From Solen grandis (lineage: Eukaryota > Mollusca > Bivalvia > Adapedonta > Solenidae): a DNA stretch of 64,000 nucleotides. The notes under the pieces were generated by a model that saw only the letters and a program-made list of their open reading frames with translations, was not told the DNA's origin and made no database searches. Below, piece after piece: positions 11,061 to 20,439 of this stretch. A program made the position numbers and the translations under genes. Every line of letters begins with the position of its first letter. The first letter of the stretch is position 1. Location of the stretch: assembly GCA_021229015.1 (NCBI GenBank), contig CM037787.1:39751037-39815036 (forward strand), written 5' to 3'.

Positions 11061-12423
11061 GAAATACAAGTGTCTATTTATACATCTTATGTAATGACAT
11101 GTCAGATAGAGTTCCCAGTATACTGATGCCAAGGCTATCAATTCTGAAACTAACGTGGTTCTAACCCAGTGTTAACTGACACACTTTATGAACAGCCCAT
11201 TTATTTATATATCCATGAAGATTAAAAAAAAACAATATAAATCATAACAAAACAGCTGCACAAAATAAATAACCTGTATTTCCCACCAAGAACTTTCAGA
11301 TGATTTATGACAAAATATAAAACATCATATTTCCCATAATCCTCCAGTGGTCTTGAACTGTCACAAAAATAATGCAGACACAGTCTACATCTTCAGCAGC
11401 TGCTGTATTTACCTTAAAAATCATAGAACCAGTCTGGCTTAATAAAAACAGAAATACATTGTAGAATATTTATCTTTTTTTCCTCTCCAACCATTACAAA
11501 TGGATCCCTGTTTGTGACCACAGTGCCTGCATGTGTGACTTTTAAACACAAAGATGGACTGATCTTTAATGTAAATTAATGTAGCTGGTATAATAATAAA
11601 TCATGCTGCAATATTATACAGTCAACTTCTATCCTAAAATGATATTTCACACGTAAAGCAAAAGCATAATGGATTTCATAACATCACACTTCCTTTTCAT
11701 AATGCACCTTGCTTGGAAATAAAGCCAGTACTATCTTAATACTCAACGAACCCAGAGCCACTCCCTCTATGGATATTGAACCCAATAACACCTCTATCAG
11801 TGACCTACAACAACATACAAGGGCCATATATCTGTTGTTACCAGGCCAGCTATCTTCATTGTCCTTGAATCAATAACTTCTTCCTCATCAGGAAGGACAG
11901 GCTTACAATTCAATGAAGATGTATTGGAATCGACGAGGATGCCCTAGCTTGCCCAGGAGATTTGTCCTCTCATAATTCCATCTGGCAGGAATGAATAAGT
12001 TACGGTAATCTGCGGATCAGTCGACTAGATACGGACATTATGTCTATATTTGATATTCTGAGAAATCACATTCTAATGACTGCCCATAAAAAGAGTATAT
12101 CAGGAAATAAAACTAGACATTTTTATTCACTATTAATTATCACTGTATGTAATGTGACATCAAAGAAGGGCCTCATGGTAGGTGTATAGATCAGCCTGTT
12201 TCTCTTTCCAGGTAGGGTATGGTTGACTTATCTTTTAGATTAGTTTGGCATCTCACAGACATTATTTCAGTAATTTGGGGACTTCCTGTGTCTATGTATG
12301 ATAGGCATTATAAATGTTGTCTCGCTGTAATACCATGAAGGCTTACAAGCATCTGGTCACAATCTGTAGACTGGACTGGAAGCACCATTAATGTGCAGAG
12401 TGGCCAATAATGGAGGTAACATT
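11061..12423. other. Unannotated DNA
   Basis: No gene, no clear repeat. The block 11870-11990 is less AT-rich, but no exon with matching splice sites and open frame could be supported. Confidence 0.45.
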
Positions 12424-12664
12424 TTAACCCTTTCCCTCATATAGACTCATTTTGACACACTCAATAGGTACCACATAAAGCCTGATCTGCAGAAAGCCAA
12501 ACTCAAACCTTACCAAATTTAATTGTAAAATCCTCATTACCAGACCACTGAGGAGCAGCGAACAGCATAAAACCAGATCAGCCTGCGAGTTACTCGCAGG
12601 CTGATCTGGTTTTATGCTGTTCGCATAGGTCTTTTCAAGGTTTCCTCTATGACGGAAAGGGTTA
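12424..12664 (-). mobile_element. TTAA-type MITE copy D, perfect hairpin
   Basis: Full length. Unlike most copies, the hairpin stem is perfect at the position where others carry a mismatch (CCAGATC pairs with GATCTGG). The right terminus is slightly decayed (ATGACGGAAAGGGTTA). A minus-strand frame through it (12424-12669) is an artefact. Confidence 0.92.
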
Positions 12665-13084
12665 TACAAGTCAAAATTCTTAATTCATTGCGTTCTTTCA
12701 TGTAACCTACATTCAAATTTACACTTCCATTAGCTATATTTAACTCACAGCGTTCTCTAAGTAATTCCTTGACAACTGAAAATTCCACTGACAGGTATCT
12801 TTGTCTGCATACAATGGATGGCCTAATACAACCAGTACCCAACAATCAGATTATCTGGAATAAAAATCTTCTACAAATGAAATCTGATACTCCTTTATGA
12901 AACCGAACACACATGTGAATTAGCTTTTAAGGTTTTGTGACTAAGGATTTAGAGTGATAATGTACCAGCAGCCTAAATGTCCAAAGACAAACTGCTACAG
13001 TAAAAGCCCTGATATCTTACTCCATTAACCCAACAAATTACACAGTCAATCTTTGAGACCTGAATGTATTTACTTATTTATCTT

Positions 13085-13262
13085 ACGTTATTTATTGAGA
13101 ACAAGTTCTCAGAAATTATATTAATCTCTCTCAACAGTTCCTGGCTTGGACCAATAATTTACGCTCCAGACAGTCCTGAAATATCCTAGCCCCCAATGCG
13201 ATTTGAACCCACAACCTTCTGATGGGCAGTCTGACACGTTACCGCAGGACCACAATGTCCTT
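13085..13262 (-). mobile_element. tRNA-derived SINE, family 3
   Basis: On the minus strand GTGGTCCTGCGGTAACGTG (A-box region) and GGTTGTGGGTTCAAATCGC (B-box region) form a tRNA-like head, followed by a body containing, on the plus strand, CAACAGTTCCTGGCTTGGAC. That body recurs in diverged form at 60890-60940. Confidence 0.65.
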
Positions 13263-13274
13263 GATAAATGTCTA

Positions 13275-13515
13275 TTAACCCTTTCCCTCATAGAGGACAC
13301 CATGAAAAGACCTATGCAAACAGCATAAAACCAGACCAGCCTGCGAGTAACTCGCAGGCTGATCAGGTTTTATGCTGTTCGCTGCTCCTCAGTGGTCTGG
13401 AAATGAGGATTTTGTAATTAAATTTAGTAAGGTTTAACTGTGGTTTTCTGCAGATCATGCTTTATGTGTACCTATTGAGTGCGTCAAAATGAGTCTATAT
13501 GAGGGAAAGGGTTAA
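13275..13515 (+). mobile_element. TTAA-type MITE copy E, full length
   Basis: TTAACCCTTTCCCTCATAGA to TATGAGGGAAAGGGTTAA with a complete central hairpin. It inserted 12 bp from the tRNA-like head of a SINE. Confidence 0.95.
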
Positions 13516-13775
13516 GTAAACTTCAGATTACTATTCTTGTATATATGTTCACATCTATCAGTACCGGCTGGAGATGCACACATTTCTGGAAAGGCTATTT
13601 CATTAAGAGGAACTGAGTTTAATCAAGGAAATATATTTCAAGCAATTTATTGTCGAAGTAAATTTAAAATCAATCAATTTCAAAATGAAGAAGAAAATGT
13701 TGATTGATACTAACTCACAGCTAATCTAAATTAAATAAGCATCAACAAGCAAGAAATATGTACTCAGAAATATAA

Positions 13776-14016
13776 TTAACCCTTTCCCTCATATAGACTC
13801 ATTTTGATGCACTCAATAGGTACCACATAAAGCCTGTTCTGCAGAAAACCACAGTTAAACCTTACCAGATTTGATTACAAAATCCTCATTTCCAGCCACT
13901 GAAGAGCAGCGAACAGCATAAAACCTGATCAGCCTGCGAGTTACTCGCAGGCTGATCTGGTTTTATGTTGTTCGCATAGGTCTTTTCATGGTTTCCTCTA
14001 TGAGGGAAAGGGTTAA
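13776..14016 (-). mobile_element. TTAA-type MITE copy F, full length
   Basis: Both TTAA ends and the hairpin are present. It lies 260 bp from copy E in opposite orientation, so E and F form a large inverted pair. Confidence 0.95.
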
Positions 14017-14608
14017 CAAAAACAAAATATGCCCTAAAAAAGTTCTCATAAGCAATTAACCTTTAAGCTATTATCTATGTACTTTGTTAATTTCTCACTT
14101 TCCTTTAAAGCTCAGAATTTCTCCAGGCTTCTTAATAAGTTGCTCACTTAATTATTCTGCAAAATGGCCATTAACTATAATAACCTACTTCTGAGACAGG
14201 AACCTGGTTGCCATGGATACATCTATCTATATCACCACAATATTTTAATCAAATTAGATAAAGTATACCAGTACCTCAACTGGGAGTTCGATAATAAACA
14301 AATTTAAAATGCTTCAGGAGACAATGTTGTTACTTTATGTATCTAGCAACCATTGAGCTTTGATGAATAAAGCATGATCAAAAGTATGTTAACAAAACAT
14401 ATATCCAAAAAAATAAATATACATTTTGTACCGAGTCAGCATGTTTTCAATTTTGGAATCTTTTGTTTGTTGTTGATTTTGAATCTACCATTATGTGACA
14501 TATTTTTATCAGTCATAAAGTTTTTTTTTTTTGGGTTTAAAGCTTAACCGGAACATATTTTATGATTTTGATATGTTGCTAGGCATCACCCAAGGCAGTT
14601 CCTCTCAC
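14017..14608. other. Unannotated DNA
   Basis: No feature beyond a T-run near 14521. Confidence 0.45.
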
Positions 14609-14686
14609 CTGACCTGGCCATTGTAGGTCATCTTATAAGTTTCTGGCGTCTTAAAGTTTATCCAGAAGCCACCAACAAAATAAAAC
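14609..14686 (-). CDS. Possible coding exon (unidentified)
   Basis: On the minus strand this 78-bp segment is open between an acceptor-like GCGGATCAG and a good donor (CAG|GTGAGA). It reads FYFVGGFWINFK followed by TPETYKMTYNGQV, with both boundaries in phase 2. The preceding polypyrimidine tract is weak. The phase would fit after the transmembrane exon at 28926, but the residues do not resemble a juxtamembrane segment of that protein. No family recognised. It could equally be chance or a repeat. Confidence 0.22.
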
Positions 14687-16189
14687 CTGATCCGCACATC
14701 AGAGATTTAAATTTGTCATGATAAGTGATTCACCCCCATCCACCTCCTCTGTTTTAAATTACTGTTTTTTTTCTCTCTCTCAAAATATCCCACACTTTCC
14801 TGCACATGATTTTAAGAATCCCACAGTCCATCCTACAGCTACATCTGAATCATCTTTTATGAGAAAATAACCATGGTTGTCTATACAATGATTAATGGAT
14901 AGCAAAACAATCCTGAGTGGACAGCCTACAGAGATAATTGCAGTTAATTAGAAAATCAACAAGAGTGTCCCTGAAATAGCACCAGGACTGCCGAGTGTGT
15001 GTCGTCAAAAGTCTGCAGGGCACCCCTATAACACAAGACATTCACTTACCAAGACAAGATATTTTATTTTGAACTTATTTTTCCAACCCAGACAAACTTA
15101 AGAGGTTACTGTGACCTTGCAGTAGTATTCTATTTGGGATGAAAATCAGTGTATAGTTTAAAAAATACAATAACTCATTTCCAGTGACATTCACTTTCAT
15201 ATGATATACTATTTTTTTTTAAAAATTTTGAGCACAGAGAGGGGTGGCTGGCTTGATGAATTTTACTAAATTAAATAACTTTCATCAAAGACAATGATGT
15301 GAGACAGTAAGAACTTTGCTAAAAAGATTCAAATTAACTTCAAAATATTTTCCAAATTGAATATACATCCTACAGAAAATTTTCATAACCAGGCTACCTT
15401 TGGGACTTAGTGAAATGATTCTGAAAATGACGTAAGCTGACAGTCATGTTAAATAATGAATCAGAAAAAGAAAATCAGACTTGAAAATAGTGGTATTCAA
15501 ATTGGCTCACATTCTATCCAGTAGTTACATTGGAATAACAGGTAGTCAATGGCTGACCTGGTTTACACAAAAGAATAGATGACTTTGGTTTCCAAAATGT
15601 TTGTTAGAAACTGAGCTAGCAAAGAATGTGAAAGGCAGGGCATAAAATTTCATTGCTACTTAAGAGGAGGTCTTAAAATGTGTACGGAAGAGGTCTTTAT
15701 GCGAGATATTTCTGCACATGCATCAAGGTCAGGTGATGTAATCTCCTGGCAGTCTGTACAGTACCTTACAGTCCATTAATTAAGATAATTATGTTGGATA
15801 CGGCACTAAAATACTAATGAAGAAGCCTGTGTATGAAGATATATCCTCTGAACAGAAGTAAATGTTGAATGAACTGCAGAAAGTAACCAGGCATGAGATC
15901 TGAGGCTTTTACTTATAGTATATTGATATTACCATGGTAATGTTGGTATTTGGTTATGAAAATGAGGTCACATGACGGGTGAGACAGCTGTGATGTGTCA
16001 ACAAGAAGTGGCTCCACACCTTCTTTAATCTTTGTTTGACATCAATACTGTTTTGAGGAAGTAGTTGTTTAATTGATTGGTAATATGGGAAATACAGGAC
16101 AGGAAGCTTGTCACAGATGGGTGCATGGTCTTGCTTTCTGGACACTGAAAAAAACATTTGTTTTGGATGACATTTAATTAATTGAATCT
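14687..16189. other. Unannotated DNA
   Basis: No supportable gene. The 67-codon minus-strand frame at 15954-16157 has no recognised motif. Confidence 0.45.
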
Positions 16190-17545
16190 TCCTGTTTGTT
16201 TGTTGGGTTTAACATCCTACTGACAGTATTTCAGTCATTTGGAGACGATGTCTACTTGAGACAGATATAGTGCTGCCACACTGCAGTATCATGCTGTAAA
16301 CAAATGGCATGATATCCCGCCCAGTCACATTATCCTGACACCAGGTCAGCCAGTCCTGGAACTACCCTTGTATGCTATCAGGGTTTTTTTTTAGGAACAG
16401 GGGAAGACGCTGGACGCTGGTCAAAAGGGGAAAAATCACGCGAAAAATACAAATTTGGGGAAAATTCAGTATATTATTTACTCTTCATTTTGCATGAATA
16501 AACACAGTTTATGCCACTTACTGTCTTTTTTACTTTCATTTATAAGTGGTCTATTTAGCCTACAAAGGCATGTCTCTTTGTTTTCTGTCCTTAAACATAT
16601 CAACAATAAGTTCATAGTCATTTCATTTCTGGATTTAAAAAGTTCGCAATATTTACACATGTAACCTTTTTTGGACGAACTATAATACAGCCAAGTATAC
16701 CGAGATTCATAAATTTGTTGGCTGAAACGACGACTGTCTGTTTTTGTTTCTTTTGATGTTGAACTTTCAATTTTAATTGGAGAGTCAGTAACTGATGTAG
16801 TTTTAGTTTTGATGCGCTGTTCTGTTCAAAAATGAGGTAGGTCATAACTGTACATAGTACATGTTGTGTTTGGATCATGAGTCGACGAGATATGGCCATT
16901 CCGTTTCACTTAGGTATTTTTCATCTGCATTTGTCTTCATTTTTCTTACCAGTCACTTTCGGACTTGCAGAACGCCGACTTAAAAAATGTATCGTAATTG
17001 TTTGGTATTAGATCAATTGTTTTATTTTTTATTGTAATTTTTCAGTTGTGACATGATGACATTAAAACCGGGAAATAAACACTGTTTTGTTTTCGCTATC
17101 GTATAACAAGTTTCTCTAATCGGTACAATTGGTACCATTATCGCAAAAAGCGAGCGTTGAATGCTAGGACGCAGTGAATGTCTATTTTTAGTAACACTGT
17201 CAGACAATAACTCGGTATGGTGTGTACATAGTTTATAAACAAAAACTCATTAAAAAAGCGCTGATTTAAGTTGAAATAAATTTTTAAAAGTAGAAATTAA
17301 GCATTTAATTACTTTTTGATAAAAAATTAATACTTTACAAGGGGAAAAGTGGTTTTCAATGGGGAATTTTTATCCAGGGGAAGACGCCGACTATCGGAGT
17401 CAGTTTGTTAAGAAAAAAAAACCCTGGCTATATATATAACAGTACCATTTTAACGACTTTGGTATGTCACAGTCAGGGCTTGAACTCATGAACTCCCACT
17501 CCCGAGGTGGACAATCTAACCACTCGGCCACTAGGGACGGTCAAA
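16190..17545 (-). mobile_element. tRNA-derived SINE, family 2, split by a nested element
   Basis: The SINE body lies at 16190-16378 and its tRNA-like head at 17427-17545, with a 1048-bp element inserted between. On the minus strand the head has a leucine/serine-like A box (GTGGCCGAGTGGTTAGA) and a B-box-like GAGTTCAAGCC. The body has the CATGATATC...CCAGTCACATTATC block, and the 3' tail is GTTAAACCCAACAAACAAAC. The same family occurs at 9305, 4035 (tail) and 55380, where its middle is amplified. Confidence 0.78.
16379..17426. mobile_element. Nested 1.05-kb element with CAGGG inverted ends
   Basis: Left end CAGGGTTTTTTTTTAGGAAC; right end AAGAAAAAAAAACCCTG, an inverted terminus of about 14 bp. 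A 5-bp direct repeat GCTAT flanks it (16374-16378 and 17427-17431). Inside each end is a direct repeat of AGGGGAAGACGC. CAGGG termini are seen in hAT elements, but their target duplication is normally 8 bp, so the class is uncertain. Minus-strand frames at 16478-16899 (one starting MCKYCELFKS) show a CxxC pair but no confirmed transposase domain. Confidence 0.6.
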
Positions 17546-17799
17546 TCTACCTGTACATTACAGACCATGGCTTGTAATTCTTATATTTGTGGGGCTGACC
17601 ACGAAACTGTTCGGTCTCCTTACACCTCAGTATGCTTGTATTAGACATAAATAACCACACTTCCTATTGAGTCAATGGACATTTCCAATTTTTATAGATT
17701 ATCAATTCATCCAATGGCTATACACTGTGCCCTCATGTGATCAATGTTTATTTTACACAAAAACAACAACAAAACAATAAGAACAATTGGATTTGCTTT
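17546..17799. other. Unannotated DNA
   Basis: No feature seen. Confidence 0.4.
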
Positions 17800-17990
17800 T
17801 GCAGGCCTTTTTTTTTAGATGTTGGAAAAGGGGCCTTAATATCACATTTTGGGGAAAATATCACTATTTTTTTTTTCATTGGGGAAAGAAAAATCTTGGG
17901 GTAGGATGCAAATTTGTGGAAAACTACATGATTTTAAAAAAAAAAATTCAGAGAGGAAGGCACCTATGAACGGCCCCTGATAAAGAAGGG
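17800..17990 (+). repeat. Possible truncated relative of the nested CAGGG element
   Basis: Begins CAGGCCTTTTTTTTTAGA and contains TTTTGGGGAAAATATCAC and CATTGGGGAAAGAAAAATC. These resemble the GGGGAAAA-rich interior of the element at 16379-17426. It ends near CGGCCCCTGA just before a minisatellite. Confidence 0.35.
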
Positions 17991-17997
17991 AAAAAAA

Positions 17998-18565
17998 GCA
18001 TCTGTGAGAAGTTGATCTAAACATGAAGTGAAATGAATCTTCAACAAAAGCATCTGTGAGAAGTTGATCTAAACATGAAGTGAAATGAATCTTCAACAAA
18101 AGCATCTGTGAGAAGTTGATCTAAACATGAAGTGAAATGAATCTTCAACAAAAGCATCTGTGAGAAGTTGATCTAAACATGAAGTGAAATGAATCTTCAA
18201 CAAAAGCATCTGTGAGAAGTTGATCTAAACATGAAGTGAAATGAATCTTCAACAAAAGCATCTGTGAGAAGTTGATCTAAACATGAAGTGAAATGAATCT
18301 TCAACAAAAGCATCTGTGAGAAGTTGATCTAAACATGAAGTGAAATGAATCTTCAACAAAAGCATCTGTGAGAAGTTGATCTAAACATGAAGTGAAATGA
18401 ATCTTCAACAAAAGCATCTGTGAGAAGTTGATCTAAACATGAAGTGAAATGAATCTTCAACAAAAGCATCTGTGAGAAGTTGATCTAAACATGAAGTGAA
18501 AATGAATCTTCAACAAAAGCATCTGTGAGAAGTTGATCTAAACATGAAGTGAAATGATTTCAAAA
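17998..18565. repeat. Minisatellite, 52-bp unit, about 11 copies
   Basis: The unit starts GCATCTGTGAGAAGTTGATC and contains AAACATGAAGTGAAATGAAT. Copies start every 52 bp (17998, 18050, 18102 and so on). They are almost identical, apart from one extra A in the tenth copy, so expansion or homogenisation is recent. A shortened, decayed unit follows at 18555-18605. Confidence 0.95.
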
Positions 18566-18609
18566 AAATCTGTAGAAGTTGACAAAAAAAATTCAACAAA
18601 AGCAGAGAG

Positions 18610-19195
18610 TTGCACTTATATTTTCACAGCAAATATTGAACATGTTGAACATGATATTTGCCAAGCTAGAAAAAACAACATGGACTACAGAAAGAGATTT
18701 GTCTATTTTTTCTCATAAGGCAAAGATTTATTCAGCTTCATTTTTCCCAATGTTTTATGAGCAATTTACATAACGCTACAAGTCACGAGGGTATTGCTAA
18801 GTTTACTGCTGTTACCATTTACCCTTATATTTTATTCATAAGCTTCTTCCAGTCACGCAATTATCTAGAATCACAGAATAAGAATCTCCTCATTGCATCA
18901 AAAAAATGCAATAAAATCTGACAGGAGTTTTAAAAACAAAATATTACTGTGGAAATACAGAAATATAATGACTGGTAATGTGTACATGAAATTTGTGTGC
19001 ATGCATAAATCCTACAGAAAATGCATAAATGATTTTTTTTGTTTCACAGAATAATTTAGAAACATAATGAATGAATCAGCAAAATTTCAAACATAAAGTT
19101 TAGTCTCTAGTTCTTGTCACATATTCTGCCATTCCAATGAAGTTTATTGAAATGTTTCAATAGTCTTTGTCAAAACTCACATCGCATGACTTTCA
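18610..19195. other. Unannotated DNA
   Basis: No feature seen. Confidence 0.4.
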
Positions 19196-19199
19196 ATAA

Positions 19200-19850
19200 A
19201 CTAGAAATGTGTCCAGAAGACACAGATGCCCCAACCCAGCGCATTTTCCAAAACAAAGGCCAACATCCATGTGCACAAGTCATGTCCTGAGTAATATATC
19301 CATGAAATTTAAAGTCTTAGCACAAATATCTTCAGAGTTACCTGTGTCACAGTTTTGTGATGGATGGAAGGACAAAAGTAAATCTGTATGCCTCACTTTT
19401 TGGTGGGGGCATAAAAAAGCACTGGCAAATGAAGAAGAGAGCACAGCAATAAAACTGGCCAATTAAAATGCCCAGATGAACAAGTGTATGCCCTGAATAA
19501 TATATCCATGAAGCTTCTAGTTTGTAATATAAATACTTTTGGAGTTGTGGGCTCCATAAAATTTTAAATTCCATATTTTTCCTAAACAAAGGCCCATAGT
19601 CCTGTCAATGTCAACGGTGATCTGACAAAAATACCCAGGTGCACAAGTTTATGTCCTGAATAATATATTCATGAAGTTTCAAGTCTGTTGTACAAATACT
19701 TTCAGAGTTACATGTGTCACAAGCATAAAATTCCATATTTTTCTAAATAAAGGCCCTTAACTCTGTCAACTTCAATGAAGGTTCAATAAAAATACCCAGG
19801 AGCACAAGTTCATGTCCTAAATAATATAACAGAGGCTTTTCAGTAATCTG
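19200..19850 (+). repeat. Dispersed repeat with three to four internal units
   Basis: Diverged direct units of roughly 170-190 bp share AGCACAAGT..ATGTCCT, AATAATAT..CATGAA, AATACTTTCAGAGTTAC and TTTTCTAAA.AAAGGCCC. One unit carries a GGACAAAAG...GGGGGCATAAAA end near 19370-19415, as at 38100-38210. Confidence 0.6.
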
Positions 19851-20016
19851 TAACTAAATTATAATCATAGTCCTTCAAATGCTTATAAAAATTTCAGTGA
19901 AGATGCAAGCATCCACTATCATGGAGTAATTGTTTTTATTGCTCTAAGTCTATAAAAGCTTGCATTCATTACAAAATTCCCACAATCACTTGATGGACCA
20001 TGATGAGAATTTAATG

Positions 20017-20164
20017 TGTAGCCGGGTACAGGTATTTGGTGATAAATCAATAGGCAATAAGACATGAGTGTCTCGATAGCTCAGTGGTAGAGCGCAGGAA
20101 CGGTAGTCCTGAGGCCCTGGGTTCGAGTCCCGGTCGAGCCATGATTTTTTCACCACCTGTTACA
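20017..20164 (+). repeat. 5' LTR of the TRIM
   Basis: 148 bp, TGTAGCCGGGTACAGG to CACCACCTGTTACA. It holds the tRNA-like unit at 20070-20141 and T6 at 20145-20150. There is no obvious TATA box; the internal Pol III boxes are the only recognisable promoter. Confidence 0.9.
20070..20141 (+). tRNA. tRNA-like gene inside the 5' LTR (anticodon position GGT)
   Basis: 72 nt fold by inspection into a complete cloverleaf. Acceptor GTCTCGA pairs with TCGAGCC (6 of 7), with discriminator A. The D arm is GCTC/GAGC with loop AGTGGTA, the anticodon stem CAGGA/TCCTG with loop ACGGTAG, the variable loop AGGCC, and the T arm CTGGG/CCCGG with loop TTCGAGT. A box TAGCTCAGTGG and B box GGTTCGAGTCC are canonical. 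T6 follows four bases later. Position 33 is C instead of the near-invariant U, so a decoding role is doubtful. It is more likely a co-opted Pol III promoter or structure. Confidence 0.75.
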
Positions 20165-20166
20165 TT

Positions 20167-20179
20167 TGGCGCCCAACGT
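20167..20179 (+). promoter_or_regulatory. Primer binding site, lysine-tRNA type
   Basis: TGGCGCCCAACGT starts 2 nt after the 5' LTR. Its complement ends in ...GGGCGCCA, the 3' end of the lysine tRNA used by many LTR elements. The match extends for 13 nt. Confidence 0.8.
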
Positions 20180-20198
20180 AAATAACCTACTGTTTGAT

Positions 20199-20324
20199 AT
20201 GGCTACTGCTTCGGCACCTCAAGAACTTTTCACAATGTTCTTTGTCTCAAAGAATTCGGGACGAATTCTAAATTTGGAGGGGGAATATGTAGCCGGGTAC
20301 AGGTATTTGGTGATAAATCAATAG
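20199..20324 (+). pseudogene. Residual short ORF of the TRIM interior (gag start relic?)
   Basis: A 41-codon frame begins MATASAPQEL and runs through the polypurine tract into the 3' LTR. The start resembles the opening of a Gag protein, and the rest (FVSKNSGRIL) is translated PPT-proximal sequence. This fits a large internal deletion of a parent gypsy-type element. No evidence that it is translated. Confidence 0.35.
20276..20285 (+). promoter_or_regulatory. Polypurine tract
   Basis: GGAGGGGGAA, two bases before the 3' LTR, where plus-strand DNA synthesis would be primed. Confidence 0.8.
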
Positions 20325-20435
20325 GCAATAAGACATGAGTGTCTCGATAGCTCAGTGGTAGAGCGCAGGAACGGTAGTCCTGAGGCCCTGGGTTCGAGTC
20401 CCGGTCGAGCCATGATTTTTTCACCACCTGTTACA
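20288..20435 (+). repeat. 3' LTR of the TRIM
   Basis: 148 bp, no difference from the 5' LTR seen by eye, and followed by AATG of the target duplication. Confidence 0.9.
20341..20412 (+). tRNA. tRNA-like gene inside the 3' LTR
   Basis: Same 72-nt cloverleaf as in the 5' LTR, with T6 at 20416-20421. Transcription from this copy would end inside the LTR. Confidence 0.72.
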
Positions 20436-20439
20436 AATG

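Larger units (their letters stand above)
20017..20435 (+). mobile_element. tRNA-carrying TRIM retrotransposon, apparently intact
   Basis: Two 148-bp direct repeats (20017-20164 and 20288-20435) are identical by eye, begin TGTAGCC and end GTTACA (canonical TG...CA). They flank a 123-bp interior. The interior starts with TTTGGCGCCCAACGT, a primer site for lysine tRNA, and ends with the polypurine tract GGAGGGGGAA next to the 3' repeat. AATG lies immediately outside both ends (20013-20016, 20436-20439) as a 4-bp target duplication. Total length is 419 bp with no polymerase, so it is a terminal-repeat retrotransposon in miniature. Each LTR contains a full tRNA-like gene, analogous to plant Cassandra elements, which carry 5S rRNA genes. 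Identical LTRs imply a young insertion. Confidence 0.9.

Noticed and set aside
12424..12669. Open frames through the MITEs (also 35896-36117, 50568-50785) with a shared peptide HEKTYANSIKPDQPASNSQA
   Set aside because: The similarity comes from the repeated MITE DNA, the frames run on either strand according to MITE orientation, and they include the palindromic stem. They are not a gene family.
20070..20141. Calling this an ordinary host tRNA-Thr gene
   Set aside because: It lies inside an LTR present twice with exact element boundaries, and it has C at position 33.
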